From Quillaja saponaria (taxonomy: Eukaryota; Streptophyta; Magnoliopsida; Fabales; Quillajaceae): a stretch of DNA of 64,000 nt. The translations under genes and the position numbers were made by a program. The stretch is taken from the NCBI GenBank assembly GCA_029379385.1, contig CM055608.1, positions 23,558,350-23,622,349 on the forward strand, written 5' to 3'. Below the pieces are notes generated by a model that did no database searches, was not told the origin of the DNA, and saw only the letters and a list, made by a program, of their open reading frames with translations. This document shows positions 46,770 to 57,494 of the stretch, in pieces; within the stretch, counting starts at the first letter, position 1, and each line of letters begins with the position of its first letter.

Positions 46770-48450
46770 CTTTTCATATTCCAGTCAGAAAACAACAGCC
46801 TGAAATACAAACACACAACAACTAGCCTGAATTCAAATATCGGTGTTGAGCTATATAAGCCTTCTTCAGAAATGGTTTTTAGGAAACAATCTGATTGGTA
46901 ATCAGTCATGCTTTGCGGCCTAAAGTCAACTTTTCTTGAACTGCTAAGATAATTTTCTTTTGTCCACTCTTCCCTGCAATAGATTCATCCACATTTTTCT
47001 TTTCTTTTTTGATAAGAGAGATTCATCCACTTTGTGAGTTCAGAATTTAGCCCTTAACAAAGCCTTCCAAGTACTCACAGTTTAAGCTCTATCTATAAAG
47101 AGTTACGAAGCCACATATACGTTTCAGGTTCAACTTTCAGCCAACAAGGAGAAACATTCCTCCAAATACATGTAAACAAAAATGAAAAAACACATCCTTC
47201 TACACAAGTCAGTAATTGCTTGCATAATGATACCATTCCGTTAATTCTTCTATTCTCAGAAATACATTCTCTAAGGGACCATGTGATTCATTCAATCCAA
47301 CAAGAAAAAGTAATCAGATAATTCAAACTTGAATAAGTTCAGAACATAAACATGAAGTTAATATCCAAATCAGGTTCAGAATTCCTATAAACTATGGTGG
47401 TTTAAAATCCAGATTAATGGATGTCCCTGAGGTGTACCATAAAGCAACTCTTATCTTTCCTGAACTCCAATCTTCTGTTGACAATGACACTTTCCCTTTT
47501 AAAAGACCACAATATGCTTAACATGACATTTTTAGAAAATTAACATGATTCCATAAAGGACCGAGACCTTAGACTTTTTTCAAGCCAAAAGTGATGATGA
47601 TTACATGTAATTAGCAACAAGTTTCTCTTTTAATGGGAAAATCAAACACCAAACAGAAACATACACGATAACTAGACTTAGAACCCACGATCTCACTCTG
47701 ATCAACCTTTCTCGCAAATGGAGGAGAAATACCATTACACCTTCCTTTTGGTGAAACAAGACAGAACCAATATCTCATCTCTCTTTCTTCGTCTTCTTTT
47801 GGGCTCTTGTTCTTTTCAATGTGTGATATACCATAATATCTAACTGATTAACCAAATTTATCTCCATGGTAAAAACTAAGAAACCATAACAGCCATACAT
47901 GTATAGTTTTCCAAGCTCCGGTAAATTACAACAGATTCCTATTACGGTGCTCCCACGTGTATTATAAGCAAACAACATCATATAATTCAGATGCCTAAAT
48001 TATCATATAATCACATCTCAAAAGGACAACTTGCAAAGGACACATCATTTCCGAACACAAATACATCGAAGAAAGGAATCTTAAAATCAGACCGGACCCA
48101 TCATTGTCCATTTATAAATACACAAATCTAATCTACTCCATGGTATTTATAAACGAAGAACAAAGCAGAGAGAAAAAAAAAAAGAAAGATCAAATCCCAG
48201 AAAATGAAGCGAAAACGTTAGGGATTGTGAAGATAAAGGCGACGAATACACATATACCTTGAGCAGAGAAGCATGCAGACGTACCCATTTGGAATAGCAG
48301 TACGTGAATTGCGAAGACGAAGCAAGGTGATATCGTTGTAATCTTCGCAATCTTGAGGTCCCAAACGAAGAGAAGGACAGTTTTGACAGATGCGTGGCAT
48401 TAGCAGTATGTCAGTGACCGAGTAAGGAATGGTTGGCCAAATCCAAATAT
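46770..48450 (-). other. 5' UTR and leader intron of the CRAL-TRIO gene
   Basis: On the minus strand a donor CTCAAG|GTATATG ends an exon at 48258, and an acceptor TTGTATTTCAG resumes it at 46799, 30 bases upstream of the ATG. The intron would be about 1.46 kb. The first exon is GC-richer than its surroundings (about 48258-48440). The promoter should lie just right of 48.45 kb. Inferred from splice consensus and base composition only. Confidence 0.6.
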
Positions 48451-49543
48451 AAAACAATTTTTGTGTTGGAATTTTCGATAACTACCACAAATTTTTATAT
48501 TATTTTATTTTAAAAATAAATAATTCATATAATTTGCTAATTAACCAACAACAAAAGAAGTTTAAAATTTAAATAGAAGAAACTCTCCTTCCTAGTAAAA
48601 AAATAAAAAAAAAATATTATTATAATATATTTTGTTTTTATTACCTTTTCCATAAAAAAGTTATATAAATTTAATATTCTAATAAAAATTTTAATGTTAT
48701 GTATATATTAATTTTGTTTTTATTTTATTCAAGAAATGTGTCTAGATTAAAATATGTATATCTTGATCAATTATCTAACTGATCCAAAGACGAATTCAAG
48801 AAATAACATGTGGAGGCAAAATAAATACTACTTGCTTAACACACTACAATTTCGTTTTGATATATTAGAAAAGAAAAAAAAAATCTCGTACGAAACTTCA
48901 ATCTAGTTAAATCAAAAACATAAAATAATTGAAAAACCAAAGAAAAATCTCAAATTGTAGTTTATTCGGGGAGTGAATGGTCATTTTCATAGAAGTTTCA
49001 TTGTGGAAGAAATGAATAATCCTACAGCTCCAATTCATGAATCAAATTCTGAAATTTTACAATAACTCTATCAACACAATGAGATGGATATCTTCTAGAG
49101 GAAATATTAATAAAAGGATAATGAATTATTTTCGCAATTATAACTAGATAAAATAAAAATTACACTAATTTGATTCATTATCCTAATCAATTTAATAGAA
49201 ACATCACCAATTATTAAGTTGTGAGAATCTCTCGTGACAATGCTATATATTATATATATATAATTCCAAAATTGTTTATCATTTGTCATAAGTTCAATTA
49301 AGAAAACTTCAGATCCACTAAAAAGGAGATTGAATAATTTTTTATTTTTTTTAAGAGAATAAATGAGTCATATGAGTTAAGTATGCTATGCAAAAAAGTA
49401 CCTTACTGTTTATCCCTTGTTTGAAAGTATATTTAGCTGGGGTTGCTAATTGAAAACCACAAATTTAAAATTAGTTATTCAATTTTTATCTTTATTTATT
49501 TATTTTAGTTTCGTGGCTCACTGGATTGTTAGCTTTATTAAAC

Positions 49544-49915
49544 TTAGTTTGGTAATATTGTGACTTTTTGAGAGATGTGCTCTTATGACTCTCTTAAAAC
49601 TGTTTTTAAAAAGTCATAGCAATAATGTTTAATAAAATAATATAAAAATTGTTTTCAATAAGTAGAAATCACAAAATTAGGTTTGATTTGGTAATATTGT
49701 GACTTTTTTTATTAAAAGATAAGGTTATATTAGTTTTTAAAATTTTTTAGAGTATAGTCTATTTTTAAAAACACCTCTTGAAGTGCTTTTAAAAACTCAA
49801 AATAAAAGCACCCAACATTCTTATTTTTTTACTAAATATAAAAAAAATTGACTTATGTTCTTAATAAGCATAAGCACCCTCTCAAAGAATATTACAAAAA
49901 CAAGTCTTAGTAAGT
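49544..49915. mobile_element. MITE-like inverted-repeat element
   Basis: The left end ACTTAGTTTGGTAATATTG followed by ACTTTTTGAGAG is similar to the reverse complement of the right end (ACTTGTTTTTGTAATATTC, TTTGAGAGGGTGC). The motif TTTGGTAATATTGTGACTTT recurs internally near 49689, suggesting a nested or duplicated end. TTA-type flanks are possible but not certain. Confidence 0.5.
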
Positions 49916-50040
49916 TTTGGTGAACTAAAGTATAGAAATTAAAATGTTAGCTTTGTTAGTAAGTTTTGGTGAGCTAAAGTGTAAAAATTAAAATGTTAGC
50001 TTTGTTAGTACGTTTGGTGAACTAAATGTAGAAATTAACG
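49908..50040. repeat. Tandem array, three imperfect copies of ~45-55 bp
   Basis: The unit 'agtaagttttggtgaactaa', 'agtatagaaattaaaatgtt', 'agctttgtt' is repeated at once with 'agtaagttttggtgagctaa', and a third, shorter copy starts 'agtacgtttggtgaactaaa'. Confidence 0.8.
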
Positions 50041-50289
50041 TGATATAGTTCTTACTTATTATTACAATTGTTTGCTTAATTTTTGTCTTGAAAGTTTTAA
50101 TAATGACGTCAATTGAAAAAAAAAAAAAAATGAGAGCAAAATTTTATTTGACCCTTGGTCAGTGGGGGCATAAATTTAATTAACATGCAATTGATAGGGC
50201 AACTCTACATGCACTCATGTGAGTTTCAAAATTGAGGGGGTCAACTGACCCCAATTGGCAATTCGCCCATGCTCTAGTCCCATAAAAAA

Positions 50290-51670
50290 CATGTTATTCA
50301 AGCCAGAACTAAAAACTCTTACAGAAAATTTACTTCTCACAGCGATTGGAACAAAGAAAGTTAGTGAAGAGATCACTAGGTGATCAATTCTTTGACTTGT
50401 ATATTATAAAAACTAGGACAAATATCACTTTACTCACATGTGATTATATATATATATATATATATTTTATTTGGCCAATTTTTTATTTTTGAATTATCAC
50501 TTTAATCACTCCAATATTTAAAGCATTTAAAGCATGCAGTTATTGGTTAATGGCAAAATCTTTTGATTTTCTAAATATTCCTTACTAAAATTTATTTTCA
50601 TTCTTATCCATTTTTAGTTTAGCTTCTAATTTATTGCTTTAATTTTACATAAATAATTTTTTAATAGTGATAGAATTGTTTTCCTAACTTTTCTCCATCT
50701 TAGTAATAAGATTGAAATTATTTTTTTAATTAATATTAATAAATTTTAAAATAATTAAAATTCTCATTTAACAAATTATTTATAAATTAACTCTATATTA
50801 AACTCCTCTTTTCACGTTGGTTGATTATAGGATTGTAATTACTTTCCTTTCTAGTTGAAAAAAAAACATATTAAAATATATTTTGTTTTTATTTCCTTTT
50901 CATGTTATGTTTATGTATACTATTAATTTTTTCTATTTTTTTATTTGGGGTGGTGTGTCCAGGCCAAACTTAGGGGAAAGGAGATAAAGGGTACGTACCA
51001 TTTTCCTTTAATTGAGATTTAAAAAAAAAAAAAAAAAGGAGAGAGAGAAAATTGGAGGAGTATATGTAACCTCCAAAGCTTATTTTTATAATTCCTCCAA
51101 ATTTAGAGGATTTGGAAGGAGATAAAAAGATATATTATAATCTTTGCTTGTGACTAATATACCCTTATTTTTTCTATTAAATATCTACTAATATTTAAAT
51201 AAAATATTTTATAAGCATAATCGTAAAATTATATAATAATATATAAGAATATTCCTTTCTTCTCATCTCCTAGCTCTCAAATGAGAGAAAAGATAATTAT
51301 CATTTTTTCTATATTCTCATCTCCTTTTATTTATTTTCCTCTCATTTATCTTCAAACTCCCAAATAGACTCTTATGTGCATCTCGACTATTCATCTATCC
51401 GTTCCATCAAAGATAAATCATCTAAGTTAGAACTAGAAAAATTATGAGAATTATTTGTTACGACATTCCCAAGATGATTCAAACCAAAAAAGTTAGTGAA
51501 AAGAGTACCAGGTCAACCCTTTAGGTTGTATACTATTAAAATTAGGACAAATATCGCTTTACTCACATGTGATTTATATGTATTTTATTTTGCCAACTTG
51601 TAATTTGTGGACTGTCACTTTACTCACCCGAGATTCAATACAGTTATCTGTTAATCCATCTTTACGGATT
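50290..51670 (+). repeat. Pair of diverged direct repeats (50290-50575 and 51420-51670)
   Basis: Both copies share 'aaagttagtgaa', 'ggacaaatatc' followed by 'ctttactcacatgtgatt', and 'cactttactcacc'-like text in the same order and orientation, about 1.13 kb apart. They could be old LTRs of a decayed element or a duplicated non-coding repeat. No coding sequence lies between. Confidence 0.55.
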
Positions 51671-52564
51671 TTCTATCTATTTCTAATGAAAAATTATAAT
51701 GTGTAATTGGACGCAATAATATTTAAATCTTTTCAATTTCAAAGTATCTCGAAATCATATATATAATACATAAACATAAATTAATATACATTATTTGGAT
51801 CGCCACAAAATTAAGAAAATCTATTTAAAGAAAAAGAACCAAAGCAATGGATATTTTTTCTCAATCCACAAGTTTCTAGATGAACAAAATAGTTTAAAAA
51901 AAATAAAATTGATAGCTATAAAAATTTGGTATGCTGGAATAACTAATTCATTTTAGACACAATTTCATATTTAATAGATATTTAGTCTCAAAATGCACAT
52001 TTTTATTCTATAAAAGTAGAAATTGTCACCAATAATAGGTTAGTTTAGCAGTCAAATTAATATTCAAGAAGTAGTCCTTTCAAAGAGATTAAGAGTTAAA
52101 GTCCCTTTAACAGTTTTTGTTGAGAGTAAATTTATGTTTTTCACGCATGAATGCTTTTGTTGGAAGTAAATCTATATTTTCACGCATGACTGTAATTAAA
52201 CTTTCAAAAGTACTTTTAATTTTGGCACATAAATACAATTAAATTTTTCCCTAGGGGATGAAATTTTTCTGGTATTACAAAATGTGAAGATACCTTACAT
52301 ACTTAACGTGTCTTGGGACAAATAAAACGCAGGCCGTGGGTGGTCCACGGGTCCCAAAACACCACGTCCCACGACTTTCATAGCCGCCAGTGTCTATCCG
52401 CACTTGACCAAAACTTCTCTTACCAAACAGGCCTTGGCCGCAATCCAGGTATCCAGGAACCGAGGGCGCAGCCCAACACCATAATCCAAACAAGCCCTTA
52501 CATAATAAAGGAATGCGATTTTCGCTCCCAATCTCGAGTTAAATTATTCTATTGAAGAGGAGTG

Positions 52565-55460
52565 ATGGATCAGTACAAGATTTTGGGGCTGAATTGGAAC
52601 GCATCGAAACAAGAAATCAAGGAAGCGTTTAGAAAATTGGCCTTTAAGTTTCACCCAGACAAGCAATCCCAATAGCCCAGGGCCATCAAGGAGAACGCCA
52701 CCCTTAGATTCAAATGGGTTTCTGAGGCCTACGAGGTGCTTAGCGATGATCGCGCCGACTACAATATCAGGTTGCGGGCTGGTGGTAGCAGAAGTGGGTT
52801 TTCCACTGGAAGTGACGAGGGTTATGGATGTAGTTATTATCAAAGTAATTACAATTTTGGTGGGAATGGGAACACTTATAAGTCTAAACCCAAAGGTGGA
52901 TCTGGCACCTTTGATGGCTTTACGGCCAAGTTTGAGGTTGCGCTTCACTATCTTACCACACGGGCTTTTCTACTCAACGTGGCTTTCGCCGGGTATTATA
53001 TTTCGCTAATCTATAATTTTCATTTGTTATTAGCTAAGCTGGAATTTTTACTATTATTGAGTATTGTCCAAAAACTTGAATTTGTATAATGTACATGAAT
53101 TTTCGTGGGGACCTAGATAGTTGTGTATTCTGAGGTTGGTTTGGTGGTCTTTTGAAGTATTTGGTGTTTTATTCATTTTAGAATACTTGGTTACATGCCG
53201 TTGTGAATCTAATGGTTAGCACTCTGCGAAGGCAAGGAAATAGTATTTGAACAGTCAATCCCATGATTGGTGTATTTGTTTGATAGATTGTTCTCTTGGG
53301 TCATTGCTTAGTCAAATTTTAGTTGAACTGGCTTGTTTTTGTTATAGTACATCGTTGCAGGTTCATATATGTTTAGTTCCTTGATGATTTGTTGAGTCTG
53401 GGGTTTTCATTTGGTTGAATAGCCAATGCACCAACCACAGAGTCCTGAATCTTAATGTATTAACTACAAAAATGAAATTACCAACTTCTGCTTGCATCAT
53501 TTGAGCATATTCTACTATCATTTCAAGCATATAGGCCTAAATTATGAACATCTATACTGTATTAACTTATAATATCTACTGCTTGAATCTTAAGACAATG
53601 ATGAAAACAGAGTCCTGAATCATTATGTTCTTCATTTTGAATGTGTTTTCTGGGTTCAACTTTTGAGCCTGATAACCACATTCAGCTGCTTATTTACAGA
53701 TATGTAATTCCCTTGTTGAACTTTTAAATGGGGTTATGTTGATATTTACAGGGCACATACTGTGACTTTTGTTATCTTTGATATTACGTAAGACGGTAAG
53801 AATTGTTTTTACCATCCTTTCATTACCATAGTTGGTTTTATAATCTTTTCAACTGTGTGTAAGAAAAACTAGTTGGTTTCATTGTACATCCTTCAGAAGT
53901 CCATGCCTGAACTGAAAGTCAAGCAGATATAAGACTATAAGAGTATGTACTTGCAATTTGGAATGTACCCTTTAAGTAAACATTTTGGAGCCAGACATGC
54001 AAATGGAAGATAGCCCTTAAGTGTTTTAAGGCCAAATAAACAGTGGTAATTGGCCTTGTATCCTGTTTCCCTAAATAAAGTTCAAATGATTTTCCTTGTA
54101 ATGTCAAGTAAGTACTAGATTTTATTTCCCTCCATTCCAAATTAGCAGCCCTTTGGAGTAAATAACAAAGTTCAAGAAGTGTGAAGTTTATTTTTTTTCC
54201 TGACCTTATTCAGATGAAATTGTAAGGTGACTTATCATTCAATTTTTAAAAGTGACATTGAATGTGAATTGAAAGCAAGACAAATTAAAGTAAAAAAGAC
54301 TGCATTTTTGTACTTAACTTCTGCAAACCTACTATCATTTTTGGACATCAAAAGAAAGGGGAAAAACTAACAATTTGAACGGAGTGAGTCCCCTCTCCTT
54401 TTCTCTGTGTGTGTGTGTCCGACTGTACTACTACTGTAACCAGTTCATTAGTCTGCATCCATGTATAAAGCTTTGAGCATATTTTACAAGCTTTTAGTTT
54501 GACAGTTTCATGCTGATGGACTTATACAAGATTTTCATCCAGAGCTTTATTAGGTGCCGTGGTCATCATTGATATGGGCAGAGATGCCATATGGAAGACG
54601 CATAACTCTGGGGTATGTTATTAATCTTTTTTCCCCTCTTTTCTTCTTGGATTTTCCACTTTTAGATCTACCACTTCTCAGTTTCCATTTTTCCTGTTTA
54701 TGTCTTCCTATTTCTTATTATTAGTTATTGGGTGGAATCTTTTTGCGATGTAAAAATTCAAAATATAAGTACTGTTAAATCTATTTGTAGTGCCCTAACC
54801 TCTGAATCTAAGGGGTTGGCTTATCTACCATAGTGAATCTACCTTCTCTCATTATCTAATAATCAAGGTAACTTTCTTAGCCATAAAATGTAAAACCTCA
54901 CCCATGCAATGATTGTAGAGAAACTCAATTTCTGACATTAAATTAAGCTAATCATAATCAATGGTATACTAGAAATTTAGATACCAAATATTAATTTTTA
55001 TTAGAAATTTAGATACTAAACATTTGGTTTTTTGTGCATTTTATTAAAAAGAACACATATTTTCTCAATTTAGATACCAAATGATTGTTTATGTATAGAA
55101 GAAAAAGGAACATGCACCTTAATCAGGATAGCTTCCCTAATCTCCCATTTTTTCTTTTTCCTTCAACACACATGTTTGCTCTTCTCTTGTCATATCATAT
55201 CTATTTAATTTCAAATACAATATTCGTAGAAAAAGGAAGACAGTTACAATTCCAGCTGCTAAGACACTAAAACTTCTAAGAAGCACATATGGATTGGTTA
55301 ATTATTTTTATGTATAGCAATACGAACTGGTCTCTTTGTACTTGCAATGTTGTTGTTGCATTGTATTAATGAAGTTTCTTGCATTCAGAAATCATTTGAA
55401 GAAGTCATGGAGTCGGTTGAGAAAGCCGAAAACCATAAGTTAAAAGAGGGCTATCTTTAA
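52565..55460 (+). CDS. J-domain (dnaJ 72-like) protein with an in-frame TAG after HPD
   Basis: Exons are 52565-52992, 54543-54612 and 55389-55460 (GT-AG; phases 2 and 0), giving 189 residues if the stop at codon 37 is ignored. The J domain starts at once: [36 protein letters not shown] with the HPD motif at residues 30-32, then TAG (52673-52675), then [20 protein letters not shown] and VLSDD. A Gly/Ser/Tyr-rich segment follows (about 75-115). After that comes a hydrophobic stretch spanning the first splice ([13 protein letters not shown] joined to [12 protein letters not shown]), probably a membrane segment. The C-terminus is [10 protein letters not shown] joined to [21 protein letters not shown] proteins stimulate Hsp70 ATPase activity. 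Everything after the TAG is well preserved and spliceable, so the TAG is either a recent null mutation or an error. Without it, only 36 residues would be made. Confidence 0.82.
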
Positions 55461-55469
55461 TTTATGTCC

Positions 55470-56780
55470 TTTGTGTGACCCTGTTGCTTCTGTTGTCAAC
55501 CTAAAGCCAAGATTTAAGTACGTCCTTCAAATTCACGATTTTAGACTCCGACTAGGAATTTTTAATTCAGGAAAAAATGTAAATTTATATATGAGAAACA
55601 GTGACAAATGATAAACACCACTAGAAGTAATGAATTTGTACTGATAATTTAATCTAAGCTGAATTCATAGTTGAGCTTTTTGTTGGACTTGGAACCAATT
55701 TGACGATCAGAGGTATTAGATGAAAAGATATAATGTGAAGAAAGAAAAGTAAAATGGAGTGACGGAATGACATTAATGGTGGGTTTATTATTTAGTTGAT
55801 TTGTTACTTAATTTAATTAAGAATATTTAAGATGGAAGAAGATCTGACATTGACATACAACTAGTGGTGACAAAAGTATGGCTAGAATTCGAATTGGATT
55901 ATTCAAATTCAAATTAGAGTTTGAATTCTGTTTCAAATTCGAATTTGAATAATGTATTATTTGATTTAATATTAGGAAAATAATTGAAATTAGTATTTGA
56001 ATTCAAATATAATAAAAAAAATTCAAATAAAAACTATTCTTTTTACCAAAATACCCTAAAAAGAATATTTAAAAATTTTATTTATTCAAATTTGTGTTCA
56101 AATTCAAAATTTTATTCTAATTTGGATTTGAATCCGAATATTTGAAATTATATTCGAATTTTCAATTTAGATTTGAATTACTATTTAAATTTGAGTATAA
56201 GAATTTGAATATGAATTTGAGTAATGCATTATTTGAAACTATTCGATTAGAATTCTAGTCACAACGACTCGTGAATAATACTAGTTATTTCTCTATAAAT
56301 ATATAAATAGTGTCACATGGTCAATGTGAAAGAAAAAAGTGCTACCGCTATTTATCTTTATGCTTTCTGACATAAGACAAAAAAAATAAAAATTATATGT
56401 TTAATTATGTTTAAGAGATTAAGATAAAAAAGATTATATGTATTAATCATTGGAGTAATTGGGCCTTCTTCCCTCCATAATGAATTATGATTCTTTCATG
56501 CATGGCAGTTTGGTTTTAGACATTCAGTTCATGCACTTGGAATACAAATATTAAGAGTCAATGGATGCATTATTACCTTTACCTTAATAAAAACATTAGT
56601 AATTGTGTAATTAAGTTGAACGACTGCAGTGTAACAAAATACAACAATGACACTATGAGCTACTCTTAGCTCATCTCCCATATAGTAAATTATCTTTTAT
56701 GTAATGACACCGATAAAAAACTTGACCACATACTGACCCAATTGAGTAACTAAAGGTGCACTTGCAAGTTGCAACAATAT
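55470..56780. other. Spacer between the J-domain and Ole e 1-like genes
   Basis: Non-coding. It holds the inverted-repeat element at 55880-56270. The remainder is AT-rich with no recognisable feature beyond the presumed 3' UTRs of the two converging genes. Confidence 0.5.
55880..56270. mobile_element. AATTC-rich inverted-repeat element (MITE candidate)
   Basis: The ends match in inverted orientation: GGCTAGAATTCGAATTGGAT on the left, and TGACTAGAATTCTAATCGAAT as the reverse complement of the right. The interior is composed of ATTCAAATTC/GAATTTGAAT variants that can fold on themselves. No coding potential. Confidence 0.6.
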
Positions 56781-56783
56781 TTC

Positions 56784-57251
56784 TTAATTCACCTGAAAAG
56801 ATAATTTTAAGCCAAATTTGGTAGTTTGTCTAAGAAGTGATTCAAACAAGTTGAAATTGCCAATGGCTGCTTCAAGAACTCCAGTTTCCGGCAAAAGTGA
56901 GCAACCAGAAACTGGCAATTTTACACGAACGGCACATCTTGATGTAGCAAGTGGTCGATTAAGCAGAAAAACAACCAAGGCATTAACTTTAAGCTTAAAA
57001 GATCCATCATAATCAGTTTGAACTTGAGCAAGACTAGAATTGCCTCCATCACATGAGAAATTCAACTTTACACAACCAATGGTGAGTTATTGACACCAGG
57101 CTCAGGGTTTCCAGAGGTAGAACAAACCAACTGGCCAGAAACATCAAGTTTTGGTAGTTCAATTCCACCCAGGTTTCGACTCTGTGTTACAGAGGCTTGT
57201 GGCAACAAGCAAGAAAACAATGGAGAAGGTGGTGGAAATATTAAAAGCCAT
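56784..57251 (-). pseudogene. Pollen Ole e 1/extensin-like gene with two offsetting frame changes
   Basis: The minus strand starts with a signal peptide (MAFNISTTFSIVFLLVATSL, then CNTES). After SK the frame runs into TGA, but the +1 frame continues as GGIELPKLDVSGQLVCSTSG and NPEPGVNNSPLVV. After a second shift, the original frame continues KLNFSCDGGNSSLAQVQTDY, then FLLNRPLATSRCAVRVKLPV and SGCSLLPETGVLEAAIG, to the TAA at 56784. The two shifts add up to a multiple of three. The four Cys-bearing blocks (LVCS, FSCD, SRCAV, GCSLLP) match the Ole e 1 domain of secreted cell-wall or pollen proteins. No intron explains the shifts. It is either a recent pseudogene or a gene with two sequence errors. 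The family name is from recalled homologues; no allergenicity is implied. Confidence 0.72.
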
Positions 57252-57494
57252 GATTAGTACTTATATTAAGATAGAGAATAGAGAAGGTTGAGCTAATTTC
57301 TGTGTACAAATTGGTGCATTTAGACCTTATTTATAGGTCTGTATCATCATGCATGCAGTTCTAAATTCTAATGCTCTTAGCTCATAGGTAGCTTTCACTT
57401 TTCTTTTCTTTTCATTTTTACAATCCCCCGCCCCCCATCCCCCCCCTCTTTTTTTTTTTATTTTTTATAAGTATATATAAATAAATACAAAGGG

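Larger units (their letters stand above)
48480..52540. other. AT-rich repeat-filled intergenic region
   Basis: There is no gene here. It contains an inverted-repeat element (about 49544-49915), a short tandem array (about 49908-50040), a pair of direct repeats (about 50290-50575 and 51420-51670), a TA microsatellite (about 50447-50466), an A-run near 51020, and a duplicated 40-bp motif at 52111-52192. The right end, next to 52565, would be the promoter and leader of the J-domain gene. Confidence 0.6.

Noticed and set aside
53200..53290. tRNA-Gln-like stretch ('aatggttagcactctg') in the J-domain gene's first intron
   Set aside because: Resembles the A box and D arm of a tRNA, but no proper anticodon arm, no TTC loop and no cloverleaf could be drawn.
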